Origin: Aliivibrio sifiae
GTDB taxonomy: Bacteria > Pseudomonadota > Gammaproteobacteria > Enterobacterales > Vibrionaceae
Length of the DNA: 64,000 bases
Assembly (NCBI RefSeq): GCF_002954715.1
Contig: NZ_MSCP01000001.1
Location: 256,836-320,835, forward strand
Direction of reading: 5' to 3'
Shown here one piece after another: positions 20,079 to 28,065 of this stretch (position 1 is its first letter; each line of letters opens with the position of its first letter). Both the position numbers and the translations under genes were made by a program. Under the pieces are notes generated by a model that saw only the letters and a program-made list of their open reading frames with translations, had not been told where the DNA came from and ran no database searches.

Positions 20079-20573
20079 TTAAAAAGTAAATGTCATACCA
20101 ATATTAAAGTTAGTCGATAAATCATAAGGTATATAAGTATCGCTCATTGGGAAATAGTTAAGATCAACACCAGCTCTTAAGCCTATTTGCTCAGTTGCTT
20201 GGAAAACATAAGCTGCGCCAAGGCTTGACCCTAATGTACTCTCTTTTGTTGTATCTCCACTTTTGGTTTTTTTACCATCATAGTTAGCAACACCGACTTC
20301 AAATTGCACACCGTGTATTTTTGCTGAACCAAACATCTGTTGAACACCAAAACGATATGAATCTATGGTTTCGTCATACATTGAACTGCTATAAACCGTA
20401 CGACCATAACTTACATAAGCTGCATCGAAACCAAGTGCATCAGTCACGCCTGCTTGAATACCAAAGCCACCATAAGGACCAATCTTAATTTCTGGCGATA
20501 TATGGATGTTATTAGCAAATGTATTTGCACTGAATAAAGTTGCGATAGCAAGAACTAGGTGTGTTTTTTTCAT
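20079..20573 (-). CDS. Small outer-membrane beta-barrel-like protein
   Basis: A 164-residue protein of unknown function. The signal peptide is 1-20 (MKKTHLVLAIATLFSANTFA). The mature part alternates polar and aromatic or aliphatic residues with many Gly and Tyr (PEIKIGPYGGFGIQAGV, GFDAAYVSYGRTVYSS, IGLRAGVDLNYFP) and ends with NIGMTFTF; a terminal phenylalanine is the usual outer-membrane barrel sorting signal. No family was recognised. It lies downstream of the broken LysR gene in the same direction, behind its own 375-base upstream region, which shares a sequence block with the upstream region of the YadA-like gene. Confidence 0.75.
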   Translation of the reverse strand: MKKTHLVLAIATLFSANTFANNIHISPEIKIGPYGGFGIQAGVTDALGFDAAYVSYGRTVYSSSMYDETIDSYRFGVQQMFGSAKIHGVQFEVGVANYDGKKTKSGDTTKESTLGSSLGAAYVFQATEQIGLRAGVDLNYFPMSDTYIPYDLSTNFNIGMTFTF

Positions 20574-20948
20574 CTTGGATACTCTCTCATAATCATTTTA
20601 AAAGCATCCATGCTTTGTTTAATCTTTAATTGTTTTGATGAGGAGATAGTAATAAGAAATACAGTAAGTCACTAATCACATGTATTTATCTTGCTCATAA
20701 CCAAAACTTATTAATGAGTAATTAATGCACTCAGAGTCATTTATCATTGCTTTGATACAAAGGGTTAGAAAAAGAAATTGGATTATTAGCATGATAAGAA
20801 GAATCATAATTACCCTACCTATTGTTATGAGTCACGTTCCTAGCCGATGAGAGAAGTATATGAAATGTACAAAAAAGCCTCCAATCCCTTAAAAGAATAG
20901 AGGCTTTAATCTTGAGTTATTAATGACTGAGGTTAATTGACCTAATAA
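20574..20948. other. Upstream region of the barrel gene, with shared promoter block
   Basis: This gap holds no ORF. The minus strand contains, 31 bases upstream of the barrel start, AAGCATGGATGC (20604-20615), preceded by CATCAAA (20634-20640) 18 bases further upstream. The same two elements in nearly the same spacing precede the YadA-like gene (22971-23008). GATGAG-type purine stretches near the start serve as the ribosome-binding site. The terminator of the LysR pseudogene is at 20871-20907. Confidence 0.5.
20871..20907 (-). terminator. Terminator of the broken LysR gene
   Basis: AAAGCCTC (20874-20881) pairs with GAGGCTTT (20900-20907); on the minus strand the stem is followed by a run of U, from the A-run at 20871-20876. 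Confidence 0.82.
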
Positions 20949-21873
20949 CTATTGGTTATCAATAAGTAAGGATTGAAGAATGTTTTTTAACCATAGCATC
21001 GTATGGTTATTACGATTTTTATGGTGGTAATAAGCGCAGACTTTAGGGTTAATATCTTGATTATCAAAAAGAATTTTAAGGCTTCGTAATTGGTGGTTAT
21101 GTTCTATTTCTAAAAACTTAGATGCAGGGAATAGCATGTCAGAGTTATTAACTACATCAATAACAGCTGAAGGTAATTCAGATCTAAAGCCAATATTTGC
21201 TTCGTATCCTCTTATCTTTAATATCTTTTCTGCTAAAGATTGGTGAGAGTTCCAATCAACAGCAATTACTGTTGCTAGTTCGAAATTTACACCATCTTTC
21301 ACTTCAATATTGTTACCTTTATAAGGATGGTCTTTTCGTATATAACCAGTAAAACGGTCTTGAGCTATAGCTTTTTGGATTAATTCTTTCGGAGCGTGGC
21401 TAATTTCATAATTAACTCCTAATTGAACTTCGTTATTAATGATATCGGTCATTGTGGATTTAGACCAATTTAATAATTGCACTTTGAACGTTAGGTGCTT
21501 CAGTTCTAATTGCTTGAAATAAGCTATTGGCAATGGCGCTTAAAAGAAAAGGAGATAAAGCGATCTTAATTACGCCATCGAGCTCTTGTGGATTAAATTC
21601 ATTACTTTCATTTAATGTTGACGATAATTCATCAAGTATTGGGGAGATGCTTTCTGCTAATTGATTCGCATATTCAGTAGCACGAAGGCCATGATGTGTT
21701 TTTACAAATAATTCATCACCAAAGTGATCACGTAGACGTTGTAGGGCTTTACTGATTGCTGGTTGAGAGACAAATAAGCGTTCAGAGGCCTTACGCATAT
21801 TTCGTTCTTGATGCAGAATAATAAAAGTCCTTAAAAGATTAAGGTCTAAATTAGAAAATAAGTCTTTAGCCAT
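20949..21873 (-). pseudogene. LysR-family regulator disrupted by a one-base frameshift
   Basis: The first 125 codons or so, from 21873, encode the helix-turn-helix part (MAKDLFSNLDLNLLRTFII, NMRKASERLFVSQPAISKAL) and the beginning of the effector domain; this frame stops at 21460. The rest of the effector domain continues in another frame down to 20949 (VQLLNWSKSTMTDIINNEV to the end). Alignment with the intact paralogue at 23115-24041 places the shift right after EAPNV, at about 21483-21486: four bases (CAAA on the minus strand) occupy the place of one codon. Removing one base gives 307 codons plus stop, nearly equal to the paralogue (308). Either a true null mutation or a sequencing error in a short A-run. 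The N-terminal 137-residue fragment might still bind DNA. Confidence 0.9.
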
Positions 21874-21930
21874 GATATCACTCCTTTGAATACTATTTCA
21901 TTGGAGCAGAGAACTGCATTATGGTAAAGA

Positions 21931-21959
21931 AAAAAAGCCTCTGGATGAGAGACAGAGGC
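21931..21959 (-). terminator. Terminator downstream of the YadA-like gene
   Basis: GCCTCTG (21937-21943) pairs with CAGAGGC (21953-21959); on the minus strand it is followed by a U-run (A-run 21931-21936). A second hairpin, GCCCTACCAA with TTGGTGGGGC (22040-22062), lies immediately after the stop codon of the YadA-like gene. Confidence 0.82.
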
Positions 21960-22071
21960 AAAGGCTATCATAAGATAACACGTCAAAGACAGAATATTGT
22001 GTAGTTAAAAATAAGGTCAAATTATAGATAGAATAAAGTGCCCTACCAATCCTTGGTGGGGCGAGAGTTAT

Positions 22072-22926
22072 TTATTTAAAGCTGTATTGAACACCAACGC
22101 CGCCAGCAACATCTGATGATGAGTAGCTGCCTGATGATTCATAATGGAAAGTACCAGAAACACTTAATTGTTCATTAATACCATAAGCCCCACCCAGTGC
22201 TAATGCTTCCTTAGAGCTAGAAAAACCAACACCAACACCGATTGCAAACTCACCATTTGTTACAAATGGACGAGCATTGGCAACGGCGTGTAAACCAGCT
22301 CTAACACCATCGATTTTTTCATCTTGTTCATTAAAGCGACGATTATTTTCTTCAGCCATTGCTTTAAAATCATTTTCTAATGAAGTGATGCGTTCACCAT
22401 CACTTACATGTGGAATCCCCCAGTCTGGCGTATCACCGAAATCAGGACCAGGACGTTCTGGTGAATTGTCATCTACAGGTGGTTGTGTAGGCATTTCTTT
22501 ACCATAATCAGGAGAAGCATCGTCTGGTTTTGGGCGATTTGGGCTATTATCAACTGGTGGTTGTGTAGGTATTTCTTTACCATAATCAGGAGAAGCGTCA
22601 TCTGGTTGTGGACGGTCAACAGGTTTGTCTGGATTAATTCCCCAATCAGGTGAATGATCTGGTGTTGGACGTTCAGGTGTATTGTTATCCATTGGTGGTT
22701 GAGTAGGATTCATTGGTTTTCCGTACTCAGGAGAATTATCCATCGGTGGTTGAGCTGGGCCTAATCCCCAGTTTGGCGTATTTCCAAAATCTGGGCTTGG
22801 TCGATCTGCAACTGATGGCACTGAATTATCAATGCTTGGTAGTTCTGCTGGATTCTCAATAGTTGCTGCCATAACAGAAGAAGAAAAGATGGCCGTTAAC
22901 GATAGCGCTAGAATAGTTTTTTTCAT
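22072..22926 (-). CDS. Short YadA-type trimeric autotransporter with proline-rich passenger
   Basis: Probable surface adhesin or display protein anchored as a trimer in the outer membrane. The 284-residue product has a signal peptide (1-20), a proline-rich passenger (about 40-172) with repeats containing SPDYGK, TQPPVD and PDWG, a short coiled-coil stalk (about 178-212, ITSLENDFKAMAEENNRRF), and a C-terminal YadA-anchor-like domain (about 205-284): AGLHAVANARPF, GEFAIGVGVGFSSSKEALALG, AGGVGVQYSF. It differs from the usual adhesins by the tiny, probably extended passenger and by a lysine after the terminal aromatic residue. It lies between two LysR paralogues and is transcribed in the same direction. 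The anchor assignment rests on pattern recognition; a small ordinary barrel is the alternative. Confidence 0.78.
   Translation of the reverse strand: MKKTILALSLTAIFSSSVMAATIENPAELPSIDNSVPSVADRPSPDFGNTPNWGLGPAQPPMDNSPEYGKPMNPTQPPMDNNTPERPTPDHSPDWGINPDKPVDRPQPDDASPDYGKEIPTQPPVDNSPNRPKPDDASPDYGKEMPTQPPVDDNSPERPGPDFGDTPDWGIPHVSDGERITSLENDFKAMAEENNRRFNEQDEKIDGVRAGLHAVANARPFVTNGEFAIGVGVGFSSSKEALALGGAYGINEQLSVSGTFHYESSGSYSSSDVAGGVGVQYSFK
22444..22602 (-). repeat. Tandem coding repeat in the YadA-like passenger
   Basis: Two adjacent units of 26-27 codons encode DDASPDYGKEIPTQPPVD plus NSPNRPKP (residues 109-134) and nearly the same again (135-161, with KEM and VDDNSPERPGP). Shorter relatives (PPMDNSPEYGK, PPMDNNTPERPTP) lie upstream at residues 60-90. 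The DNA is also nearly identical between the two main units, so unit number may vary between strains. Confidence 0.85.
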
Positions 22927-22970
22927 TTTATAACTCTCATATATTAATCATAAATTAGATTTAGTAATGA

Positions 22971-23008
22971 GCATCCTTGCTTACCGATAAATCTGTTTCC
23001 GTTTGATG
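22971..23008 (-). promoter_or_regulatory. Promoter-proximal block shared with the barrel gene
   Basis: On the minus strand: CATCAAA, 19 bases, AAGCAAGGATGC, ending 45 bases before the YadA-like start. The barrel gene has CATCAAA, 18 bases, AAGCATGGATGC (20604-20640), and both leaders then carry TATGAGAG before the start codon. LysR2 itself has a weaker version, AACGAAGGATGC (24090-24101). It could be a promoter or operator recognised by the LysR proteins, or just descent from a duplication. Confidence 0.5.
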
Positions 23009-23114
23009 GAATGAATAATATGGAGAGTAGCGGTTACTTTCTAATCATCTGTGATTATATTAATAATAAGTAATCCTTATTATTGTAGATATAATTGCGA
23101 TCATTAATAAGCTA

Positions 23115-24041
23115 TTAGTGGTGAGCTTCTAATAATAAATCAGTAATTAACTGATTTAGCCAAGTGTGCAGAGGGTTCTTTTTGTGCCTTTGGTGATAAT
23201 AGCTATAAATAGGATAATTTAAGGGAATATCTCCAAGAGCTAGATCAATACGTCTTAAGCCTGAATATTGATGAGTTGGGAACAACGAAGTTGATGGGAA
23301 ATACATATCTGTATGTTGAATAACATCAATTAGTGCCATTGGTAACTCTGAACGAAAGCCAACTTTATGTTCAATATCTAAGTGTTGCAGCACTTCACTA
23401 GCTAAACTTTTATTGCTATTCCAACCGGGGATTATTAAAGAGGCAAGTTCATATCCCTCAAAGTCATAAGGAGTGGCAACGTGCTTTTTTATGGGGTGAT
23501 CATTTCGAATAATGACACAACCTGTCACGGTCATTAAATTACTAGCGAGTAACTCTTTAGATACCTTGTCATAATCATAATTAATCGCGATATCTAATTT
23601 TCCTTTAATTAGTTCATCAAAGGTTGAGATTGACCAGTTAAATAATTGGAGATCAACATTTGGTGCTTGTTCTCTTATTTCATGAAACAAAGCTCCAGAT
23701 AAACAAGTTAGTACTTGAGGTGCTAACGCTATTTTTAGTGTTTGTTGCAATTCGCTTGGCTGAAAGTTTTCAGATTTATTTAATATTGAAGATAAACCAT
23801 CAAGGTAAGGGTGAATGTTTTCTGCTAATTCTTCAGAAAATGGGGTTGCTTTTAATCCATGGTGAACTTTTATAAAAAGCTCATCATCAAAATGATTACG
23901 TAATTTTTGTAGCGCTTGACTTATGGCCGGTTGAGAGACAAAAAGACGCTCAGAAGCTTTTCTCATATTGAGCTCTTGAGAAAGAATTAAAAAGGTTCTT
24001 AGTAAGTTTAAGTCTAATGTTGCAAAGAGATCTTTAGCCAT
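23115..24041 (-). CDS. LysR-family transcriptional regulator (intact paralogue)
   Basis: A 308-residue regulator. The N-terminal winged helix-turn-helix is 1-65 (LDLNLLRTFLILSQELNMRKASERLFVSQPAISQALQKLRNHF), and the effector-binding domain is about 90-300. It is closely similar along its whole length to the frameshifted LysR gene at 20949-21873, so the two are recent paralogues. It has a good AAGGAAG ribosome-binding site. Its neighbours are the YadA-like gene (downstream, same strand) and the AcfA-like barrel (divergent), both likely targets. The inducer is unknown. Confidence 0.93.
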   Translation of the reverse strand: MAKDLFATLDLNLLRTFLILSQELNMRKASERLFVSQPAISQALQKLRNHFDDELFIKVHHGLKATPFSEELAENIHPYLDGLSSILNKSENFQPSELQQTLKIALAPQVLTCLSGALFHEIREQAPNVDLQLFNWSISTFDELIKGKLDIAINYDYDKVSKELLASNLMTVTGCVIIRNDHPIKKHVATPYDFEGYELASLIIPGWNSNKSLASEVLQHLDIEHKVGFRSELPMALIDVIQHTDMYFPSTSLFPTHQYSGLRRIDLALGDIPLNYPIYSYYHQRHKKNPLHTWLNQLITDLLLEAHH

Positions 24042-24328
24042 ATTGAATTACTTCCTTATTGAAATTTGAATTATTAAATAATTCTTTACGCATCCTTCGT
24101 TAACTCTTCTTATTGTATTGAATTTATGATGAAAAAGTATGTATTTTTAAATACTGTAAATTATTACAGCTATTTAAAAACCTATAGAACGAGTCTAATA
24201 ATTCTTAATTGAATTGATACAAATTGATAGAGAGAATCTTCACACTTCCTTCACGATCTCTTCTTTATAGTACTCACATTGATAATTAAGACCAAGCCCA
24301 ACACGATAACGATAGGATTAAATTTACA

Positions 24329-24958
24329 ATGAAAAAGTATTTATTTTTACTAATGGCTGCAACATCAACAAACGCATGTGCTGCACCATACGTAGGCTTA
24401 GAATATGGCGTTACAAACATGAGTCATGATTACTCAACTACTTTTTCAGATAATGTATCTTTAATGCCTGATGATTCAAGTTCAGCTTTTGGTGGTTTCG
24501 TTGGTTACCGTTTTAACGAGTTTGGTTTAGAGTTCGCTTATAAGAAGTTTGAGAGTGATGATTCTCGTAGTAAAACATTAAATTATCACCCACCAGTAGA
24601 AACAGAACGCGAGTGGAATGCTGATTTAGATGCGGCTCAATTTACATTTAAACCAGTGTATTTTTATAATTTTAATGAGAAATTACAATTAAAAACAGGC
24701 CTAGGTTTAACGTATACCCAATATAAATACGACTCATCAGCATATACAGAAACAGAAAATGATTTAACAGATCAAGAGTCAATTTCTGATCATGAGCACG
24801 GAGCATCTAAATCAGAAAGTGTATTTGGTGCTATCGCAAGCGTAGGTGTTGAGTATATGGTGATGCCAAGCTTAGCTTTAGGTGCATCAGCAAGCTATCA
24901 AGTAGATAGTATTGCTAATTCAACGTCGTTCATGTTGAGTTCAGCTTACTACTTTTAA
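24329..24958 (+). CDS. AcfA-like outer-membrane beta-barrel protein
   Basis: A 209-residue OmpA/OmpW-like small barrel. Signal peptide 1-19 (MKKYLFLLMAATSTNACAA); the mature protein starts PYVGLEYGVTNMSHDY. Amphipathic strands alternate with acidic loops (for example SSAFGGFVGYRFNEFGLEFAYKKF written over two stretches from about residue 51, LKTGLGLTYTQYKY, ALGASASYQVDS) and it ends SAYYF, an outer-membrane sorting C-terminus. It resembles the AcfA accessory colonization factor family of vibrios, from memory. Divergent from LysR2 (287-base spacer) and followed after 40 bases by the OB-fold gene. Confidence 0.75.
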   Translation: MKKYLFLLMAATSTNACAAPYVGLEYGVTNMSHDYSTTFSDNVSLMPDDSSSAFGGFVGYRFNEFGLEFAYKKFESDDSRSKTLNYHPPVETEREWNADLDAAQFTFKPVYFYNFNEKLQLKTGLGLTYTQYKYDSSAYTETENDLTDQESISDHEHGASKSESVFGAIASVGVEYMVMPSLALGASASYQVDSIANSTSFMLSSAYYF

Positions 24959-24998
24959 TATGCAGTTATAGAAGTTAATCATATTTGGAAATAATAAA

Positions 24999-25364
24999 AT
25001 GAAAAAAATCGTATTAGTAAGTGCATTAGTATTGGCGTCAACAGGTGCGTTCGCAGCTCAAAACACTCAAGTTGCTAAAGGTGGGTTTACGGGCCCAAGT
25101 GCGGTGACTGTAAATACTGTTCAAGTCGCTCAAGAGGCAAAAGACGACACACCAGTAACATTAACGGGTTATATTGTGTCCTCACTAGGTGATGAAGAAT
25201 ATCAATTTAAAGATGCGACAGGTGAGATGATTGTTGAGATTGACCATCGTGATTGGAATGGTATTGAAGCAACTCCTGAAACAAAATTAGTAATTCAAGG
25301 TGAAGTAGACAAAGAGTGGAAACACACCGCTATTGACGTGAATACGGTGCAATTAGCGAAATGA
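24999..25364 (+). CDS. YgiW/YdeI-family stress-tolerance OB-fold protein
   Basis: Small periplasmic protein of 121 residues. Signal peptide 1-19 (cleavage after AFA), a short linker, and a BOF (bacterial OB-fold) domain at about 45-120: DDTPVTLTGYIVSSLGDEEYQFKD, then GEMIVEIDHRDWNG, then VIQGEVDKEW and IDVNTVQLAK. Relatives (YgiW/VisP, YdeI) are linked to stress tolerance and to binding small cationic ligands. It lies 40 bases after the AcfA-like gene and is probably in the same transcript; the terminator at 25387-25418 follows. Confidence 0.88.
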   Translation: MKKIVLVSALVLASTGAFAAQNTQVAKGGFTGPSAVTVNTVQVAQEAKDDTPVTLTGYIVSSLGDEEYQFKDATGEMIVEIDHRDWNGIEATPETKLVIQGEVDKEWKHTAIDVNTVQLAK

Positions 25365-25386
25365 TTTTTCGATAGCGCTCAGTATC

Positions 25387-25418
25387 AAAAAGGCCAGAGA
25401 TAATTCTTTGGCCTTTTT
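25387..25418. terminator. Bidirectional terminator between the OB-fold gene and cutC
   Basis: AAAAAGGCCA (25387-25396) pairs with TGGCCTTTTT (25409-25418), with a 12-base loop. It lies between converging genes. Confidence 0.88.
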
Positions 25419-25431
25419 ATTAGAATTAAAT

Positions 25432-26175
25432 CTATTTAATATTCTGTCTTACGGCATCAATTTTTTTAGAGTCCGTCATTGGGACAATAAAATCATCTAA
25501 ATCGCCAGCCCCCATTTTCACGCCATCTAATACTAATTTCATTTTACTTGGACGAGTTGATTTACCCGATAAGTGAACTTCAGTTATTCCTGTTTTTTCA
25601 ATAATTTCTTTTGCATTATCAGCGGTCACGCCAGCACCAGCTAATATTTCAAATCGCCCATTTGCTAATTTAACCATCTCAGCTAATACATGAATGCCAT
25701 CATAGGCATTAGCAGCAAGGCCAGATGTTAGAATTCGTTCGCACCCAAGCTCTGCAATATTTTCTATCGCTTTTTTATAATTAGAGCATTGGTCTACGGC
25801 ACGATGAAATGTGACACCTAAATCATTATCATTGGCTATTTTCATTAAACGAGTAGCAAGTGGCATGTCGATATCGCCATTAGCTTTTAACACCCCAAAA
25901 ACAACGCCTTGTAATCCAGCAAGTTTAGCGGCATGAATATCTTCTATCATTGCAGAGATATCATCGTTGTCGTATAGGAAGTCTCCTTGTCGAGGGCGGA
26001 TCATGGCATAAACAGGAATAGAAGAGATAGCCGCTGCTTTTTTCATGAAACCAAAGCTTGGTGTTAATCCACCTAAAGCAAGTGAAGAACAAAGCTCAAT
26101 GCGATCTGCGCCACCATTAATAGCATTATGCAGGGACTCTAAGTTATCGATACAGACTTCAATTTTAATAGACAT
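25432..26175 (-). CDS. cutC: CutC family protein (copper homeostasis)
   Basis: TIM-barrel protein of 247 residues (E. coli 248), associated by name with copper tolerance; its biochemical role is unsettled. The N-terminus [27 protein letters not shown] and the internal [24 protein letters not shown] and RILTSG segments are typical. It lies downstream of the peroxiredoxin gene in the same direction but separated by 250 bases and a terminator. Confidence 0.95.
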   Translation of the reverse strand: MSIKIEVCIDNLESLHNAINGGADRIELCSSLALGGLTPSFGFMKKAAAISSIPVYAMIRPRQGDFLYDNDDISAMIEDIHAAKLAGLQGVVFGVLKANGDIDMPLATRLMKIANDNDLGVTFHRAVDQCSNYKKAIENIAELGCERILTSGLAANAYDGIHVLAEMVKLANGRFEILAGAGVTADNAKEIIEKTGITEVHLSGKSTRPSKMKLVLDGVKMGAGDLDDFIVPMTDSKKIDAVRQNIK

Positions 26176-26273
26176 GATGGGTAAATAAAAATAATTGAGA
26201 ATGGAACAGTGTAAGGGATATTTAACTTTAGATGTGTGAAGAGGACGTCAGAATTACGGTCTAGAATAAAGAA

Positions 26274-26303
26274 AAAAGCCCTGAAGAAAACTTCAGAGCT
26301 TTT
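26274..26303 (-). terminator. Terminator of the peroxiredoxin gene
   Basis: AAAAGC-C-CTGAAG (26274-26286) pairs with CTTCAG-A-GCTTTT (26291-26303) around an AAAA loop. On the minus strand a U-run follows from the A-run at 26272-26277. Confidence 0.85.
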
Positions 26304-26426
26304 AGTATTAGGCAAACTTTCTGATTTTAGGCTACTGCGTTTATACGCTTTTAATATTCTAGCCACATGCACCGTTGAGCGTGGGTGCATTCGAGTACTT
26401 TGATGTAAAGTACTCTATGTTAGCAA

Positions 26427-27035
26427 TTACTTGCTTAGGTCGTCAGCGTGTTCAGATAGGAATGCTGCAACACCTTTTGGAGATGCGTCCATACCTGCTT
26501 TGCCTTCTTCCCATTGTGCTGGACAAACTTCACCATTCTTCTCGTGGAAGTTTAGTGCGTCAACCATACGTAGCATTTCGTCGATGTTACGACCTAAAGG
26601 AAGATCGTTAACTACTTGGTGACGAACAAGGCCGTCAGCATCGATTAGGAAAGAACCACGGAAAGCAACACCAGCTTCTGGATGCTCAACGTCGTATGCT
26701 TTACAGATTTCGTGCTTAACGTCAGCAACTAGAGGGTACTTAACTTGACCAATACCACCATCTTCGATAGCAGTGTTACGCCATGCGTTGTGAGAGAATT
26801 GTGAATCGATAGAGATACCAATTACTTCTGCGCCTTTAGCTTGGAAATCAGCTAGACGATTGTCAAAAGCGATTAGCTCTGAAGGACAAACGAAAGTGAA
26901 GTCTAGTGGGTAGAAGAATACTACCGCTTTCTTACCTTTAGTGAATTCTGCGAAGTTGAAGTTATCAACGATTTCACCGTTACCTAGAACAGCTGCAGCA
27001 GTAAAGTCTGGTGCTTGACGACCTACTAGTACCAT
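26427..27035 (-). CDS. 2-Cys peroxiredoxin (AhpC/Prx1 type)
   Basis: Thiol peroxidase that reduces hydrogen peroxide and organic peroxides in the cytoplasm. 202 residues with the peroxidatic cysteine C50 in DFTFVCPSE and the resolving cysteine C171 in GEVCPAQW. GGIGQ (93-97) corresponds to the GGLG element of overoxidation-sensitive enzymes. It is divergent from oxyR, which is its expected regulator. A short hairpin, CCAAAC-ttcgt-GTTTGG (27063-27079), lies in the leader. The electron donor is not encoded nearby (no ahpF). Confidence 0.95.
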   Translation of the reverse strand: MVLVGRQAPDFTAAAVLGNGEIVDNFNFAEFTKGKKAVVFFYPLDFTFVCPSELIAFDNRLADFQAKGAEVIGISIDSQFSHNAWRNTAIEDGGIGQVKYPLVADVKHEICKAYDVEHPEAGVAFRGSFLIDADGLVRHQVVNDLPLGRNIDEMLRMVDALNFHEKNGEVCPAQWEEGKAGMDASPKGVAAFLSEHADDLSK

Positions 27036-27165
27036 TTTTGAATCTCCTAAAAATTAGATTTTCCAAACTTCGTGTTTGGCTTTGCGTTTCAACAGGACAA
27101 ACTATAGTACAAAAGGTATGATTGAAAAAAGCGAATTAAATAGATTGATGTAATCGAGAAAAACG

Positions 27166-28065
27166 ATGAACAAATGGCCTTCATTAAAACAGTTACACTA
27201 CTTTATTACTCTGCATGAGACTCGCCATTTTGGTGAAGCAGCAGAACGATGCTTTGTCAGCCAGTCAACATTAAGTAAAGGGATACAAAACCTTGAAGAA
27301 TTAATTGGTTGCCCATTGTATGAGAGAGATAAAAAGACATTAGTTTTTACCCCTATCGGTGAAAAAGTCGTTGAGCAAGGACGAGAGTTATTAGCTAAAG
27401 GACAAGACTTAATCGAATTAGGTTCATTATGCCAAGGTGATGCAATGCAAGGGCAGTTGCGTGTTGGCTGTATTCCGACGATTGCCCCATTCTTATTGTG
27501 CGATTTAGTACAAGAGGTTAATAAAAGTTACCCGCAGTTGACGTTATTATTAAGAGAAGATACAACGACTAATTTGTTAGCAGCGTTAAGGCAAGGGCAG
27601 TTGGATGTCCTTATTCTTGCTCTGCCAGTTGATATTTCAGGGATGGAGAGTTTGGTCGTTGGTCGTGACCCATTCAAAATGGTTATTAGTAAAGATCAGG
27701 CAAGAACAATATCGACACCAATCCATTATGATGAATTGCCCGATGAGTTTGTTTTCTTATTAGAGAAGGAACATTGCTTAACGGAGCATGCGGTTTCTGC
27801 TTGTAAGCTAACAAGCAAAGAGAAAATAAACCCATTTACAGCAACAAGCTTGCATACTCTTGTCCAAATGGTAGCGAATGGTTTGGGTACAACTTTTATT
27901 CCTCAAATGGCAATTAAGCATGGTTTATTAGATAACCAAAACTTGGTTGTGGTTGAGCCTCCTGGTCAAGAGGCATCACGTGATATTGGTTTAGTTTGGA
28001 GGCCAAGTTCATCTCGCTTACAAGCTTTTCATCAACTAGCGGATGTCGTAAAAGATATATTATAG
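27166..28065 (+). CDS. oxyR: Hydrogen-peroxide-sensing regulator OxyR
   Basis: LysR-family activator of peroxide-defence genes. 299 residues: helix-turn-helix at 1-65 (SLKQLHYFITLHETRHFGEAAERCFVSQSTLSKGI written over two stretches), then the redox domain. C204 and C213 (KEHC, then SAC) are nine residues apart, exactly as the sensor pair C199/C208 of E. coli OxyR. The divergent peroxiredoxin gene supports the call. A hairpin with GGCGCC-type arms follows the stop. Confidence 0.96.
   Translation: MNKWPSLKQLHYFITLHETRHFGEAAERCFVSQSTLSKGIQNLEELIGCPLYERDKKTLVFTPIGEKVVEQGRELLAKGQDLIELGSLCQGDAMQGQLRVGCIPTIAPFLLCDLVQEVNKSYPQLTLLLREDTTTNLLAALRQGQLDVLILALPVDISGMESLVVGRDPFKMVISKDQARTISTPIHYDELPDEFVFLLEKEHCLTEHAVSACKLTSKEKINPFTATSLHTLVQMVANGLGTTFIPQMAIKHGLLDNQNLVVVEPPGQEASRDIGLVWRPSSSRLQAFHQLADVVKDIL

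Noticed and set aside
21460-21533. Programmed frameshifting in the LysR gene
   Set aside because: The site CAAAGTG is not a classical slippery heptamer and no stimulatory hairpin was seen; mutation or sequencing error is simpler.
22444-22602. Repeats in the YadA-like gene as a CRISPR or satellite
   Set aside because: Units are in-frame coding repeats of 26-27 codons without spacers.
19270-25431. Integrated mobile element carrying the surface genes
   Set aside because: No integrase, transposase, tRNA target or flanking direct repeats were found; duplication within the locus explains the LysR pair.
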